Source: Alphaproteobacteria bacterium (GTDB lineage Bacteria > Pseudomonadota > Alphaproteobacteria > Sphingomonadales > Sphingomonadaceae). Taken from it: a stretch of DNA of 14,296 nucleotides. The position numbers were made by a program, and so were the translations under genes. Position 1 is the first letter of the stretch; every line of letters starts with the position of its first letter. Positions 1 to 7,400 of the stretch are shown one piece after another. Where the stretch lies: assembly GCA_018828205.1 (NCBI GenBank), contig JAHJWA010000114.1:1-14296 (forward strand), written 5' to 3'. A model generated the notes under the pieces. It was not told where the DNA came from. It did no database searches and saw only the letters and a list, made by a program, of their open reading frames with translations.

Positions 1-1388
<1,388 letters not shown>

Positions 1389-1405
1389 TCGCCTGATGAA
1401 CATCC

Positions 1406-1441
1406 AGTCGCCACCGGTGCTTGCCAGCGCCGGTGGCGACT
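1406..1441 (+). promoter_or_regulatory. 16-bp stem-loop between dnaK and dnaJ
   Basis: Bases 1406-1421 pair with 1426-1441 around a TGCC tetraloop. Every pair is Watson-Crick except one internal T-G wobble (1418/1429). The outer 12 bp (AGTCGCCACCGG and its complement) are perfect and GC-rich. No T-run follows, so it is not a canonical intrinsic terminator. It begins 18 bases after the dnaK stop and ends 11 bases before the GGGAG of dnaJ. It could protect the dnaK mRNA 3' end, attenuate read-through into dnaJ, or both; this role is inference. Confidence 0.75.
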
Positions 1442-1452
1442 AGGTATCGGGC

Positions 1453-1457
1453 GGGAG
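1453..1457 (+). promoter_or_regulatory. dnaJ ribosome binding site
   Basis: GGGAG sits 5 bases before the ATG at 1463. This decides the dnaJ start: an in-frame TTG at 1421 would add 14 residues, but it lies inside the hairpin loop region and the extra residues do not resemble a J-domain N-terminus. Confidence 0.7.
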
Positions 1458-1462
1458 AATTT

Positions 1463-2578
1463 ATGTCAGCCACCGAAATCGATTTCTACGAATTGCTCGG
1501 CGTCTCGCGCGATGCGGACGGCGCCACCATCAAATCTGCCTATCGCAAGCTCGCGATGAAGCACCATCCGGATCGCAATCCGGGTTGCAGCGAGAGCGAA
1601 GCCAAGTTCAAGGCGATCAGCGTCGCCTACGATTGCCTCAAGGACCCGCAGAAGCGCGCGGCCTACGACCGCTACGGCATGGAAGCCTTCCAGCAGGGCA
1701 TGGGCGCAGGCGCGGGCCAGCAGGGTTTCGGCGATATCGGCGATATCTTCGAGACCATCTTCGGCCAGGCCTTCGGCGGCGGAGCCCAGCGCGGGCCGCG
1801 CCGCGGCGCCGATCTGCGCTACGACATGCAGGTCACGCTGGAAGAGGCTTTTCACGGCAAGGACACGCAGGTCGAGATCGAGGTCTCGAAACAGTGCGAC
1901 GATTGCCACGGCAGCGGTGCCCGTCCGGGCACGCGCGCGCGCGCCTGCAACCTGTGCCAGGGGCACGGCAAGGTCCGCGCCAAGCAGGGTTTCTTCGTGG
2001 TCGAGCGTCCATGCCCAAATTGCCACGGCCGCGGCGAGGTGATCACCGATCCCTGCCGCACCTGCCGCGGCGAGGGCCGGGTCGACACGCCGCAGACGCT
2101 CGATGTCGAGATTCCGCCGGGCGTGGATACCGGTACCCGGATCCGCCTTTCGGGCAAGGGCGAGGCCGGACCGCAGGGCGCCCCTCCGGGCGATCTGTAT
2201 ATCTTCGTCCATATCGCGCCGCATGCGATCTTCCAGCGCGAAGGCACCACGCTCGCCACCCGCGTGCCGATCAGTTTCACCCAGGCGGCGCTGGGGGGCG
2301 AGATCGAGATCCCCGATCTCGCGGGCGAGACGGTGACGCTCTCGATCCCCGCCGGCATCCAGTCGGGCAAGCAACTGCGCCATCGCGGCGCGGGCATGCC
2401 CGTGCTGCAGGGACGCGGGCGCGGCGATCTGGTGGTCGAAATCGCGGTCGAGACGCCGACCAAGCTCACCAAGGAACAGCGGGCCTTGCTCGAGCAGTTC
2501 CGCGAGACCGAGACCGGGGACGAATGCCCGGAAAGCCGCGGTTTCTTCGAGAAGCTCAAGACCGTTCTGGGCGCCTAG
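1463..2578 (+). CDS. dnaJ: Chaperone protein DnaJ (Hsp40, type I)
   Basis: Co-chaperone that delivers unfolded clients to DnaK and stimulates its ATPase. It has 371 residues, normal for the family. The N-terminal J domain (about residues 5-70) has the HPD motif at 35-37. A short Gly/Phe-rich segment (about 75-115) includes a repeated GDI unit. The cysteine-rich zinc domain spans 145-205 with all four CxxCxGxG repeats (CDDCHGSG, CNLCQGHG, CPNCHGRG, CRTCRGEG). C-terminal beta-barrel client-binding domains follow, up to about 350. The start is the ATG preceded by GGGAG at 1453-1457. It is probably co-transcribed with dnaK, although the hairpin at 1406-1441 may reduce its share of transcript. Its stop codon lies within a 14-bp palindrome, and the next gene converges 6 bp away. 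Confidence 0.98.
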   Translation: MSATEIDFYELLGVSRDADGATIKSAYRKLAMKHHPDRNPGCSESEAKFKAISVAYDCLKDPQKRAAYDRYGMEAFQQGMGAGAGQQGFGDIGDIFETIFGQAFGGGAQRGPRRGADLRYDMQVTLEEAFHGKDTQVEIEVSKQCDDCHGSGARPGTRARACNLCQGHGKVRAKQGFFVVERPCPNCHGRGEVITDPCRTCRGEGRVDTPQTLDVEIPPGVDTGTRIRLSGKGEAGPQGAPPGDLYIFVHIAPHAIFQREGTTLATRVPISFTQAALGGEIEIPDLAGETVTLSIPAGIQSGKQLRHRGAGMPVLQGRGRGDLVVEIAVETPTKLTKEQRALLEQFRETETGDECPESRGFFEKLKTVLGA

Positions 2579-2583
2579 GCGCC
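2570..2583. repeat. 14-bp perfect palindrome at the convergent dnaJ/patatin junction
   Basis: GGCGCCTAGGCGCC is its own reverse complement and covers the dnaJ TAG stop (2576-2578). It ends one base before the stop of the minus-strand patatin gene (2585-2587). Being symmetric, it would form the same small GC hairpin in transcripts from either side. No T-tract follows on either strand, so a role as bidirectional terminator is only possible, not shown. Confidence 0.45.
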
Positions 2584-2584
2584 G

Positions 2585-4903
2585 CTATTCGGGCATCCGC
2601 TCGGCGATCTCGCGGCGCAGCGAATCGATGAGCCCGCCCGAACAGCGGCCCGCCGCCTCTTCCTCGCCGAGAATGGCCAGGAAGGCGGCGCGCTTGAAAC
2701 CGCGAGTCTCGTCCTCGGGCAGCTTGTCCTCGAGCGTCGAGCCGACGAGGTCGATCATCCGCTCGGCGCCGTGGAGTCGGCCCCAGAGATAGTCGGTCTC
2801 GCGATAGGCGCGGCTGAAGAACGCACCGAAATTGTAGAACTCGGTTCCCCGCAGCGTGGCCCTGGTGCCGCCTTCGCGGATGCTTCGGGCGTCCTCGGGG
2901 GATATCCGATCGACCTTGGCGGGGTCGAATTCGGTCAGCCCCTCATCGCGCAGCAGCGCCAACGTGGCGACATCATAATAGGGAAAGCCCAGATAGGTCA
3001 GCAGCATCCGCCGCTTGAGGTCCTTGGGCATCTGCGCCAGCGCTTCGGCGAGCAGCAGTTCGGCCTCGTCGTCGACCTGCGGCAGGAGGCGGTTGTTCTC
3101 GAGATGATCGAGCACCGCCGCAGGGTCCTGCAGCACGTTCTGCGCCAGTCGGCCGAAATCCGGTCCCAGCGAGCCCAGCCCCTCGCGGTCGAAATAGAGC
3201 GCCAGGATCGCGTAGAGCGCGTCGCGCGCGGTCTCGAGCGCATCGTCGGGAATATCGGGATCGGCCTCCCAGTCGCGCGCCAGCCGCTGCGCCAGCAATC
3301 GCAGGCGGCGGATCCGGAAACCCAGATCATGCGCGCGGAAGAAAGCGATCGCACCTTCGTGCGCGCCGCCGCCGGGCGCCGAGAGGCTTTCCAGCCCGCG
3401 CCGTGCCAATTCCTCGCGCAACACCCTCTCGATCGCCTGCGCATCGGGGAGCCCCAACTGCGGCGCCGCTTCGAGCGTCAGCCGGGCGAGCCGCGCAACG
3501 ATGCCCGAGACCTTGGTCTGGGCGTAGGACTGGAAGGCGTAGCCGGCCTGTTCCGCCGCCGCGGTCTGCGCGCGTTGGCGCCAGTTGCTGAGCCGCCGCG
3601 GGGTGGGCTTGTCGAGGAACAGCGTCCGCCCGAACAGCCGCTCGACCGCGCCTTCGACATCGGGGCGCAACCGCGCCACGATCCGCCGCAGCCGCAGGGC
3701 CTCGCGGCTTTGCTCCTCGAGCGCCTCGAGATTGTCGCGGATCGGCTGTTCGCGCGGAATGGTGGAAAGCGATCCGAGAATGGCCGAGAAGAAACCGACC
3801 GGCTTTTCGTCGATCTCGTGAGACACGCTCGACCGGTCGGGGCGCGGATCGACATAGACGAAGCGGCGGTCGACCTCGCGCTGCGCCGGACGTCCCTGCA
3901 GCGCCGCGATCGCACCTTCGAACGGCTTGTTGACCAGCACCGAGCCGTCGATCAGCGAAACCCGGTCGATCGTGTCATGGCGCAGATGCACCGGCATGAT
4001 CCGCTCGAGAAAGCGCGTGCGGTTCGTCCAGGCGCGCCCGGTCTTCTTCGCCAGTGCATCGATCTCGGCCACCTGCAGCGGCGGGAAGGCACCGGGAAAG
4101 CTCGCGGTGGCACGCGCGGCGAAGACCAGTTCCACCGGATCGGCGAAATCCTGCCCGCCCGCATAGGGCGTCCGGCTGCGGAAATCGATCGGCATACGAT
4201 GCTCGCTCTCCTCCACCACGGGGGGGCTGTTGAGCCGCAGCAGCGAGAGATGGCCATGGAAATCGGTGGCGGTTACGAACAGGTCGAGCGGATGACCCGG
4301 CGGCAGCAGCGGCGCCTCGGGTGTGGTCTGGCCCATCGCGGCGAAGGCCCGTTCGAGCAGAGAGGAAAAGCCGGCCCCGCTGAACGGCGGTTCGAACCAG
4401 CGCCCGCGGATGAGGTTGGACACCTTGCGCCGAACCTCGCGCCGGGTTTCGGGCGCGACGCTCTCGCTGACCAGATTGCCCGGACGGCTGAGCACCCAGC
4501 GCACCAGCGGCTGGGTCCAGAACTTGGCGAAGCGCCAGACCGGCCGGGCATCCGGATCGACCAGCTCGTCGATATCGGCCATGTCGAGCCACAGCTCGGT
4601 CAGCGGGTCGAGCGAATAGCCCGAATGCACCGCCTGCGCGAGAAACACGGCATTGATCCCGCCCGCGCTCGCGCCGGTGAGAATGTCGGGCAGCACGCGC
4701 AATCGCAGCTGCCGTTCGGCCTCGATATGCTCGAGCAATTCGCGATAGACCCCCGCGACGCCGCCCGGCTTCTCGCTGCCGTCGTGATAGGCCCGGCTGG
4801 CGCGCGCGAGGTGCCACACTTCCTTGGTGACCCCGTGCATATAGACCGCGAGGCTGACCCCGCCGTAACAGACCAGCGCTATCCTGAGTTCTTTTTGCCG
4901 CAT
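2585..4903 (-). CDS. Patatin-like phospholipase with C-terminal DUF3376-type region
   Basis: Predicted serine acyl hydrolase (lipase/phospholipase A-like) of 772 residues, matching the long bacterial patatin-related family with a DUF3376-like C-terminus. The N-terminal patatin domain shows the glycine-rich oxyanion segment (YGGVSLAVYMHG, residues 13-24). The nucleophile elbow is GASAGG with Ser79, and the second dyad residue is Asp319 in LIDGS. The remaining ~430 residues are helical, Arg/Leu/Glu-rich and of unknown role. There is no signal peptide, so it is probably cytoplasmic or membrane-peripheral. I chose the ATG at 4903 because the conserved domain begins immediately (MRQKELRIALV). An in-frame TTG at 4939, preceded by AGGA, would add 12 residues (MPSLCACATVAA) and would start inside the divergent promoter region. 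It is transcribed divergently from radA and converges on dnaJ. The physiological substrate is unknown. Confidence 0.9.
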   Translation of the reverse strand: MRQKELRIALVCYGGVSLAVYMHGVTKEVWHLARASRAYHDGSEKPGGVAGVYRELLEHIEAERQLRLRVLPDILTGASAGGINAVFLAQAVHSGYSLDPLTELWLDMADIDELVDPDARPVWRFAKFWTQPLVRWVLSRPGNLVSESVAPETRREVRRKVSNLIRGRWFEPPFSGAGFSSLLERAFAAMGQTTPEAPLLPPGHPLDLFVTATDFHGHLSLLRLNSPPVVEESEHRMPIDFRSRTPYAGGQDFADPVELVFAARATASFPGAFPPLQVAEIDALAKKTGRAWTNRTRFLERIMPVHLRHDTIDRVSLIDGSVLVNKPFEGAIAALQGRPAQREVDRRFVYVDPRPDRSSVSHEIDEKPVGFFSAILGSLSTIPREQPIRDNLEALEEQSREALRLRRIVARLRPDVEGAVERLFGRTLFLDKPTPRRLSNWRQRAQTAAAEQAGYAFQSYAQTKVSGIVARLARLTLEAAPQLGLPDAQAIERVLREELARRGLESLSAPGGGAHEGAIAFFRAHDLGFRIRRLRLLAQRLARDWEADPDIPDDALETARDALYAILALYFDREGLGSLGPDFGRLAQNVLQDPAAVLDHLENNRLLPQVDDEAELLLAEALAQMPKDLKRRMLLTYLGFPYYDVATLALLRDEGLTEFDPAKVDRISPEDARSIREGGTRATLRGTEFYNFGAFFSRAYRETDYLWGRLHGAERMIDLVGSTLEDKLPEDETRGFKRAAFLAILGEEEAAGRCSGGLIDSLRREIAERMPE

Positions 4904-4939
4904 CGCGGCGACAGTGGCGCAGGCGCACAGCGATGGCAA

Positions 4940-4967
4940 TTGCGTTCCTGCAATGTTCCGGTTATCG
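4940..4967 (+). promoter_or_regulatory. Candidate radA promoter around the LexA-like box
   Basis: A -35-like TTGCGT (4940-4945) and a weak -10-like TTATCG (4962-4967) are separated by 16 bp. Start would fall near 4974-4975, at the radA ATG itself, implying a leaderless or nearly leaderless message; this agrees with the lack of a clear Shine-Dalgarno before that ATG. The hexamers match the consensus poorly, so this is a tentative reading. Confidence 0.25.
4944..4958 (+). promoter_or_regulatory. Candidate LexA (SOS) box upstream of radA
   Basis: GTTC-CTGCAAT-GTTC is an exact GTTC-N7-GTTC direct repeat, the form recognised by LexA in alphaproteobacteria such as Caulobacter and Rhodobacter (established knowledge). 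It ends 16 bases before the radA ATG and lies in the 71-bp divergent spacer with the patatin gene. Both location and neighbouring repair gene fit an SOS operator. An eight-base fixed motif can occur by chance, so binding is inferred. Confidence 0.55.
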
Positions 4968-4974
4968 GACCCGA

Positions 4975-6342
4975 ATGGCCAAACCCAAACGCCGCTATGT
5001 CTGCCAAGCCTGTGGCAGCGTTTCGCACCGCTGGCAGGGGCAATGCCCCGATTGCGCGGAATGGAACACGCTTGTCGAGGACGCGCCCGCCACGGTGTTC
5101 GCGCAGAAACACGATCTCTCGAGCGGCGGTCGGGGGATCGAATTCGTCTCGCTCGACAAGCCCGGCGCGCTGCCGGTGCGCGAAACCACGGGGCTGGCGG
5201 AATTCGACCGCGCGCTGGGGGGCGGGTTGGTGCCCGGCTCCGCGATCCTGATGGGCGGCGATCCCGGGATCGGCAAATCGACTCTGCTGCTCCAGGCAGC
5301 CGCTGCGGTGGCGCGGGCGGGCAAGCCTTGCATCTATGTCAGCGGCGAGGAAGCCACCGCGCAGGTGCGGATGCGCGCCGGCCGGCTGGGGCTGGGCGAT
5401 GCTCCGGTGCGGCTCGCCGCGGCGACCAGCGTGCGCGATATCCTCACCACGCTGGGGCAGGGCGAACCGCCCGCGCTGCTGGTGATCGATTCGATCCAGA
5501 CGATGCATTCGGACAGCATCGAGGGCGCGCCCGGCACGGTCAGCCAAGTGCGCGGCTGCGCTTTCGAACTGATCCGGTATGCCAAGGAAAACGGCGTCGC
5601 GCTGGTGCTGGTCGGCCATGTCACCAAGGACGGCTCGATCGCCGGGCCGCGAGTGCTCGAGCATATGGTCGATGTGGTGATGAGCTTCGAGGGCGAGCGC
5701 AGCCACCAGTACCGCATCCTGCGCGCGCTCAAGAACCGTTTCGGCGCGGTCGACGAGATCGGAGTGTTTTCGATGGCGGGCGACGGGCTGGAGGAAGTCG
5801 CCAATCCCTCGATGCTGTTTCTTTCAGGGCGGCAGGAGCAGCTCGCTGGCAGCGCGGTGTTCCCGGCGATGGAGGGCACGCGCCCGGTGCTGGTGGAGAT
5901 TCAGGCGCTGATCGTCCGGCTGCAGTCGGGTGCAACCCCGCGCCGCGCGGTCGTCGGCTGGGACAATGGCCGGATGGCGATGCTGCTGGCGGTGCTCGAG
6001 GCGCGCTGCGGGCTGAACTTCAGTTCGGCCGAGGTCTATCTCAACGTCGCAGGCGGTTACCGCCTGTCCGACCCGGCCGCCGATCTGGCGGTTGCCGCCG
6101 CGCTGGTCAGCGCTTTGGCCGACAAGCCACTGCCCGCGCGCAGCGTCTGGCTGGGCGAGGTCTCGCTCGCGGGCGAGATCCGCTCGGTCGCGCATGCTGC
6201 GCTGCGGCTGCGCGAGGCGGCAAAGCTCGGTTTCGAGCGCGGATTCGGCCCGCGCGATGTCGATCACGCTTCCGCCAAGCTGCAATATCATGAGGTTGGC
6301 CAGTTGCCCATTCTCGTCGACCGCGTCATGGGGGGTGCATAG
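4975..6342 (+). CDS. radA: DNA repair protein RadA (Sms)
   Basis: RecA-like ATPase/helicase that promotes branch migration and processing of recombination intermediates, acting with RecA on damaged DNA. It has 455 residues, normal length. An N-terminal C4 zinc finger uses Cys10, Cys13, Cys24 and Cys27. The Walker A motif GGDPGIGKS covers residues 94-102 (Lys101), and Walker B is LLVIDS ending near Asp172. The RadA-specific KNRFG motif is at 253-257. A Lon-protease-like C-terminal domain (from about 310) has the usual scaffold but is not expected to be proteolytic. I chose the ATG at 4975 because the family starts just before the zinc finger (MAKPKRRYVCQACG). The upstream in-frame ATG at 4933 would add 14 unrelated residues and place the LexA-like box inside the gene. 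It is the first gene of the radA-cvpA-scaffold-transporter-alr run. Confidence 0.97.
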   Translation: MAKPKRRYVCQACGSVSHRWQGQCPDCAEWNTLVEDAPATVFAQKHDLSSGGRGIEFVSLDKPGALPVRETTGLAEFDRALGGGLVPGSAILMGGDPGIGKSTLLLQAAAAVARAGKPCIYVSGEEATAQVRMRAGRLGLGDAPVRLAAATSVRDILTTLGQGEPPALLVIDSIQTMHSDSIEGAPGTVSQVRGCAFELIRYAKENGVALVLVGHVTKDGSIAGPRVLEHMVDVVMSFEGERSHQYRILRALKNRFGAVDEIGVFSMAGDGLEEVANPSMLFLSGRQEQLAGSAVFPAMEGTRPVLVEIQALIVRLQSGATPRRAVVGWDNGRMAMLLAVLEARCGLNFSSAEVYLNVAGGYRLSDPAADLAVAAALVSALADKPLPARSVWLGEVSLAGEIRSVAHAALRLREAAKLGFERGFGPRDVDHASAKLQYHEVGQLPILVDRVMGGA

Positions 6343-6363
6343 TCCTTCTGCCTTGGAAGCGTG

Positions 6364-6903
6364 ATGACGGGTTTCGACTGGATAGTGCTGATTATTGTCG
6401 GCGTAGCGGCCACCGGCGGCTTCATGCGCGGCTTCGTGCAGGAAGTGTTCTCGCTCGTCGCCTGGGCGCTGGCGGTGTTCGCGATCCACTTCCTCCATAC
6501 CCCGTTGACCGCGACGCTGGCCGACTACCTCGGGCGCGACATCACCACTGCGGTGCTGGCCTTCGCTCTGCTGCTGCTGATCCCCTATGCGGCGATGAAA
6601 CTCATCGCCAGCAACGTCAGCGGGGCGTCGCGCGGCTCGGTGATGGGGCCCATCGATCGGGTGCTCGGTTTCGGCTTCGGCGCGCTCAAGGGTGCGGTGA
6701 TCGTGGTGATCGCCTTCTCGCTGCTGGTGCTGGGCTACGACAGCGTTTGGGGCTTCAAGGGCCGCCCGGACTGGATATCGGGCGCACGCTCCTATGATTT
6801 CGTCGATGCCAGCTCGCGCAGCATGGTCGAGATGGTCTCCGAGCGCCGCGCGCAATTGCGCGACCAACGCGAGGCCGCGGAAGCGGCCGACGACGACGCA
6901 TGA
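6364..6903 (+). CDS. cvpA: CvpA family inner-membrane protein
   Basis: Integral membrane protein of 179 residues in the CvpA family, first known as a colicin V production factor in Escherichia coli; its molecular role is unclear and has been linked to envelope stress. Hydrophobic segments at about residues 3-20, 25-45, 57-77 and 98-120 give four likely membrane helices. The family GxxRGFVQE-type motif lies between the first two (GFMRGFVQEV). The last ~55 residues are soluble, charged and Ala/Asp-rich. The ATG at 6364 has GGAAG at 6355-6359, 4 bases upstream; the adjacent GTG at 6361 would be too close. It starts 21 bp after radA and its stop overlaps the next start (ATGA), so translation is probably coupled. 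In many alphaproteobacteria cvpA is followed by purF, which is absent here. Confidence 0.93.
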   Translation: MTGFDWIVLIIVGVAATGGFMRGFVQEVFSLVAWALAVFAIHFLHTPLTATLADYLGRDITTAVLAFALLLLIPYAAMKLIASNVSGASRGSVMGPIDRVLGFGFGALKGAVIVVIAFSLLVLGYDSVWGFKGRPDWISGARSYDFVDASSRSMVEMVSERRAQLRDQREAAEAADDDA

Positions 6904-7400
6904 CCGGCGGTGCCCCGTCGCGCGCGGGGGCGCTCTATTCGCCCGCGCTGCTCGGGCTCGCGGTCGAACTCGCGGACTATCCCCTGTCCGAGGATATGCC
7001 GATTCGCGGCGAGGCCCGCTCGCGCAGCTGCGGCAGCACGCTCGCGCTCGCCTGCACGACCGATGACGAGGGTGCAATTGCGACAATCGGGATGCGCGTG
7101 AGCGCCTGCGCGGTCGGGCAGGCAGCGGCGGCAATCTTCGCCAAGGAAGCGCATGGCCGCGATGCGGGCTCGCTGGAAAGCAGCCTCGGCGGGCTCGAGA
7201 GCTGGCTCGCCGGCGACACCGAGCGACCCTCCTGGCCCGGGCTGGAGGCGCTCGACCCCGCGCTGCCCCATCCCGGTCGGCACGAGGCGATCCGCCTGCC
7301 GTGGAGAGCCGCGCTGGCCGCGCTTTCCAACCTCCCACCCGCGCTAAATCCGGCGCGAAGCCCGCATCAAGCGGCTAAGGGGAGGGGGCCGGACTCATGA
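6900..7400 (+). CDS. NifU/IscU-like iron-sulfur cluster assembly scaffold protein
   Basis: Small cytoplasmic protein of 166 residues resembling the U-type Fe-S scaffold family, on which clusters are built before transfer to client proteins. Two conserved cysteine motifs are visible: SRSCGS (Cys44) and VSACAVGQAA (Cys70). The third family cysteine position, expected in an R-x-x-C-x-x-L segment near the C-terminus, reads RHEAIRLPW with Ala130; from memory, alphaproteobacterial members often have Ala or Ser here. The tail after about residue 145 is Pro/Ala-rich and probably disordered. It overlaps cvpA by 4 bp (ATGA) and the next gene by 4 bp (ATGA), showing strong translational coupling. Whether it assembles clusters alone or serves another role is not decidable from sequence. 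It is not part of a visible suf or isc operon. Confidence 0.82.
   Translation: MTGGAPSRAGALYSPALLGLAVELADYPLSEDMPIRGEARSRSCGSTLALACTTDDEGAIATIGMRVSACAVGQAAAAIFAKEAHGRDAGSLESSLGGLESWLAGDTERPSWPGLEALDPALPHPGRHEAIRLPWRAALAALSNLPPALNPARSPHQAAKGRGPDS
7378..7388 (+). promoter_or_regulatory. Purine-rich ribosome binding site of the MHS transporter
   Basis: AGGGGAGGGGG lies inside the last codons of the Fe-S scaffold gene, with the GGAGG core 11 bases before the ATG at 7397. It supports that start within the overlapping ATGA junction. Confidence 0.5.

Noticed and set aside
4220..4226. Run of seven G (C7 in coding sense) inside the patatin gene, considered as a phase-variation tract
   Set aside because: The frame is intact across it, it encodes an ordinary Pro-Pro stretch, and seven bases is short for a contingency tract in GC-rich DNA.
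2771..5251. Open frame of 826 codons on the plus strand, antisense to the patatin gene
   Set aside because: It lies in mirror phase to a gene with complete catalytic motifs, has low-complexity Arg/Gln/Glu-rich composition with no recognisable domain, and runs through the divergent promoter region into radA. Long antisense frames are common in GC-rich coding DNA.
5824..7338. Open frame of 504 codons on the minus strand across radA, cvpA and the Fe-S scaffold gene
   Set aside because: It is Arg/Ala-rich, has no domain, and spans three real genes and their junctions on the other strand.
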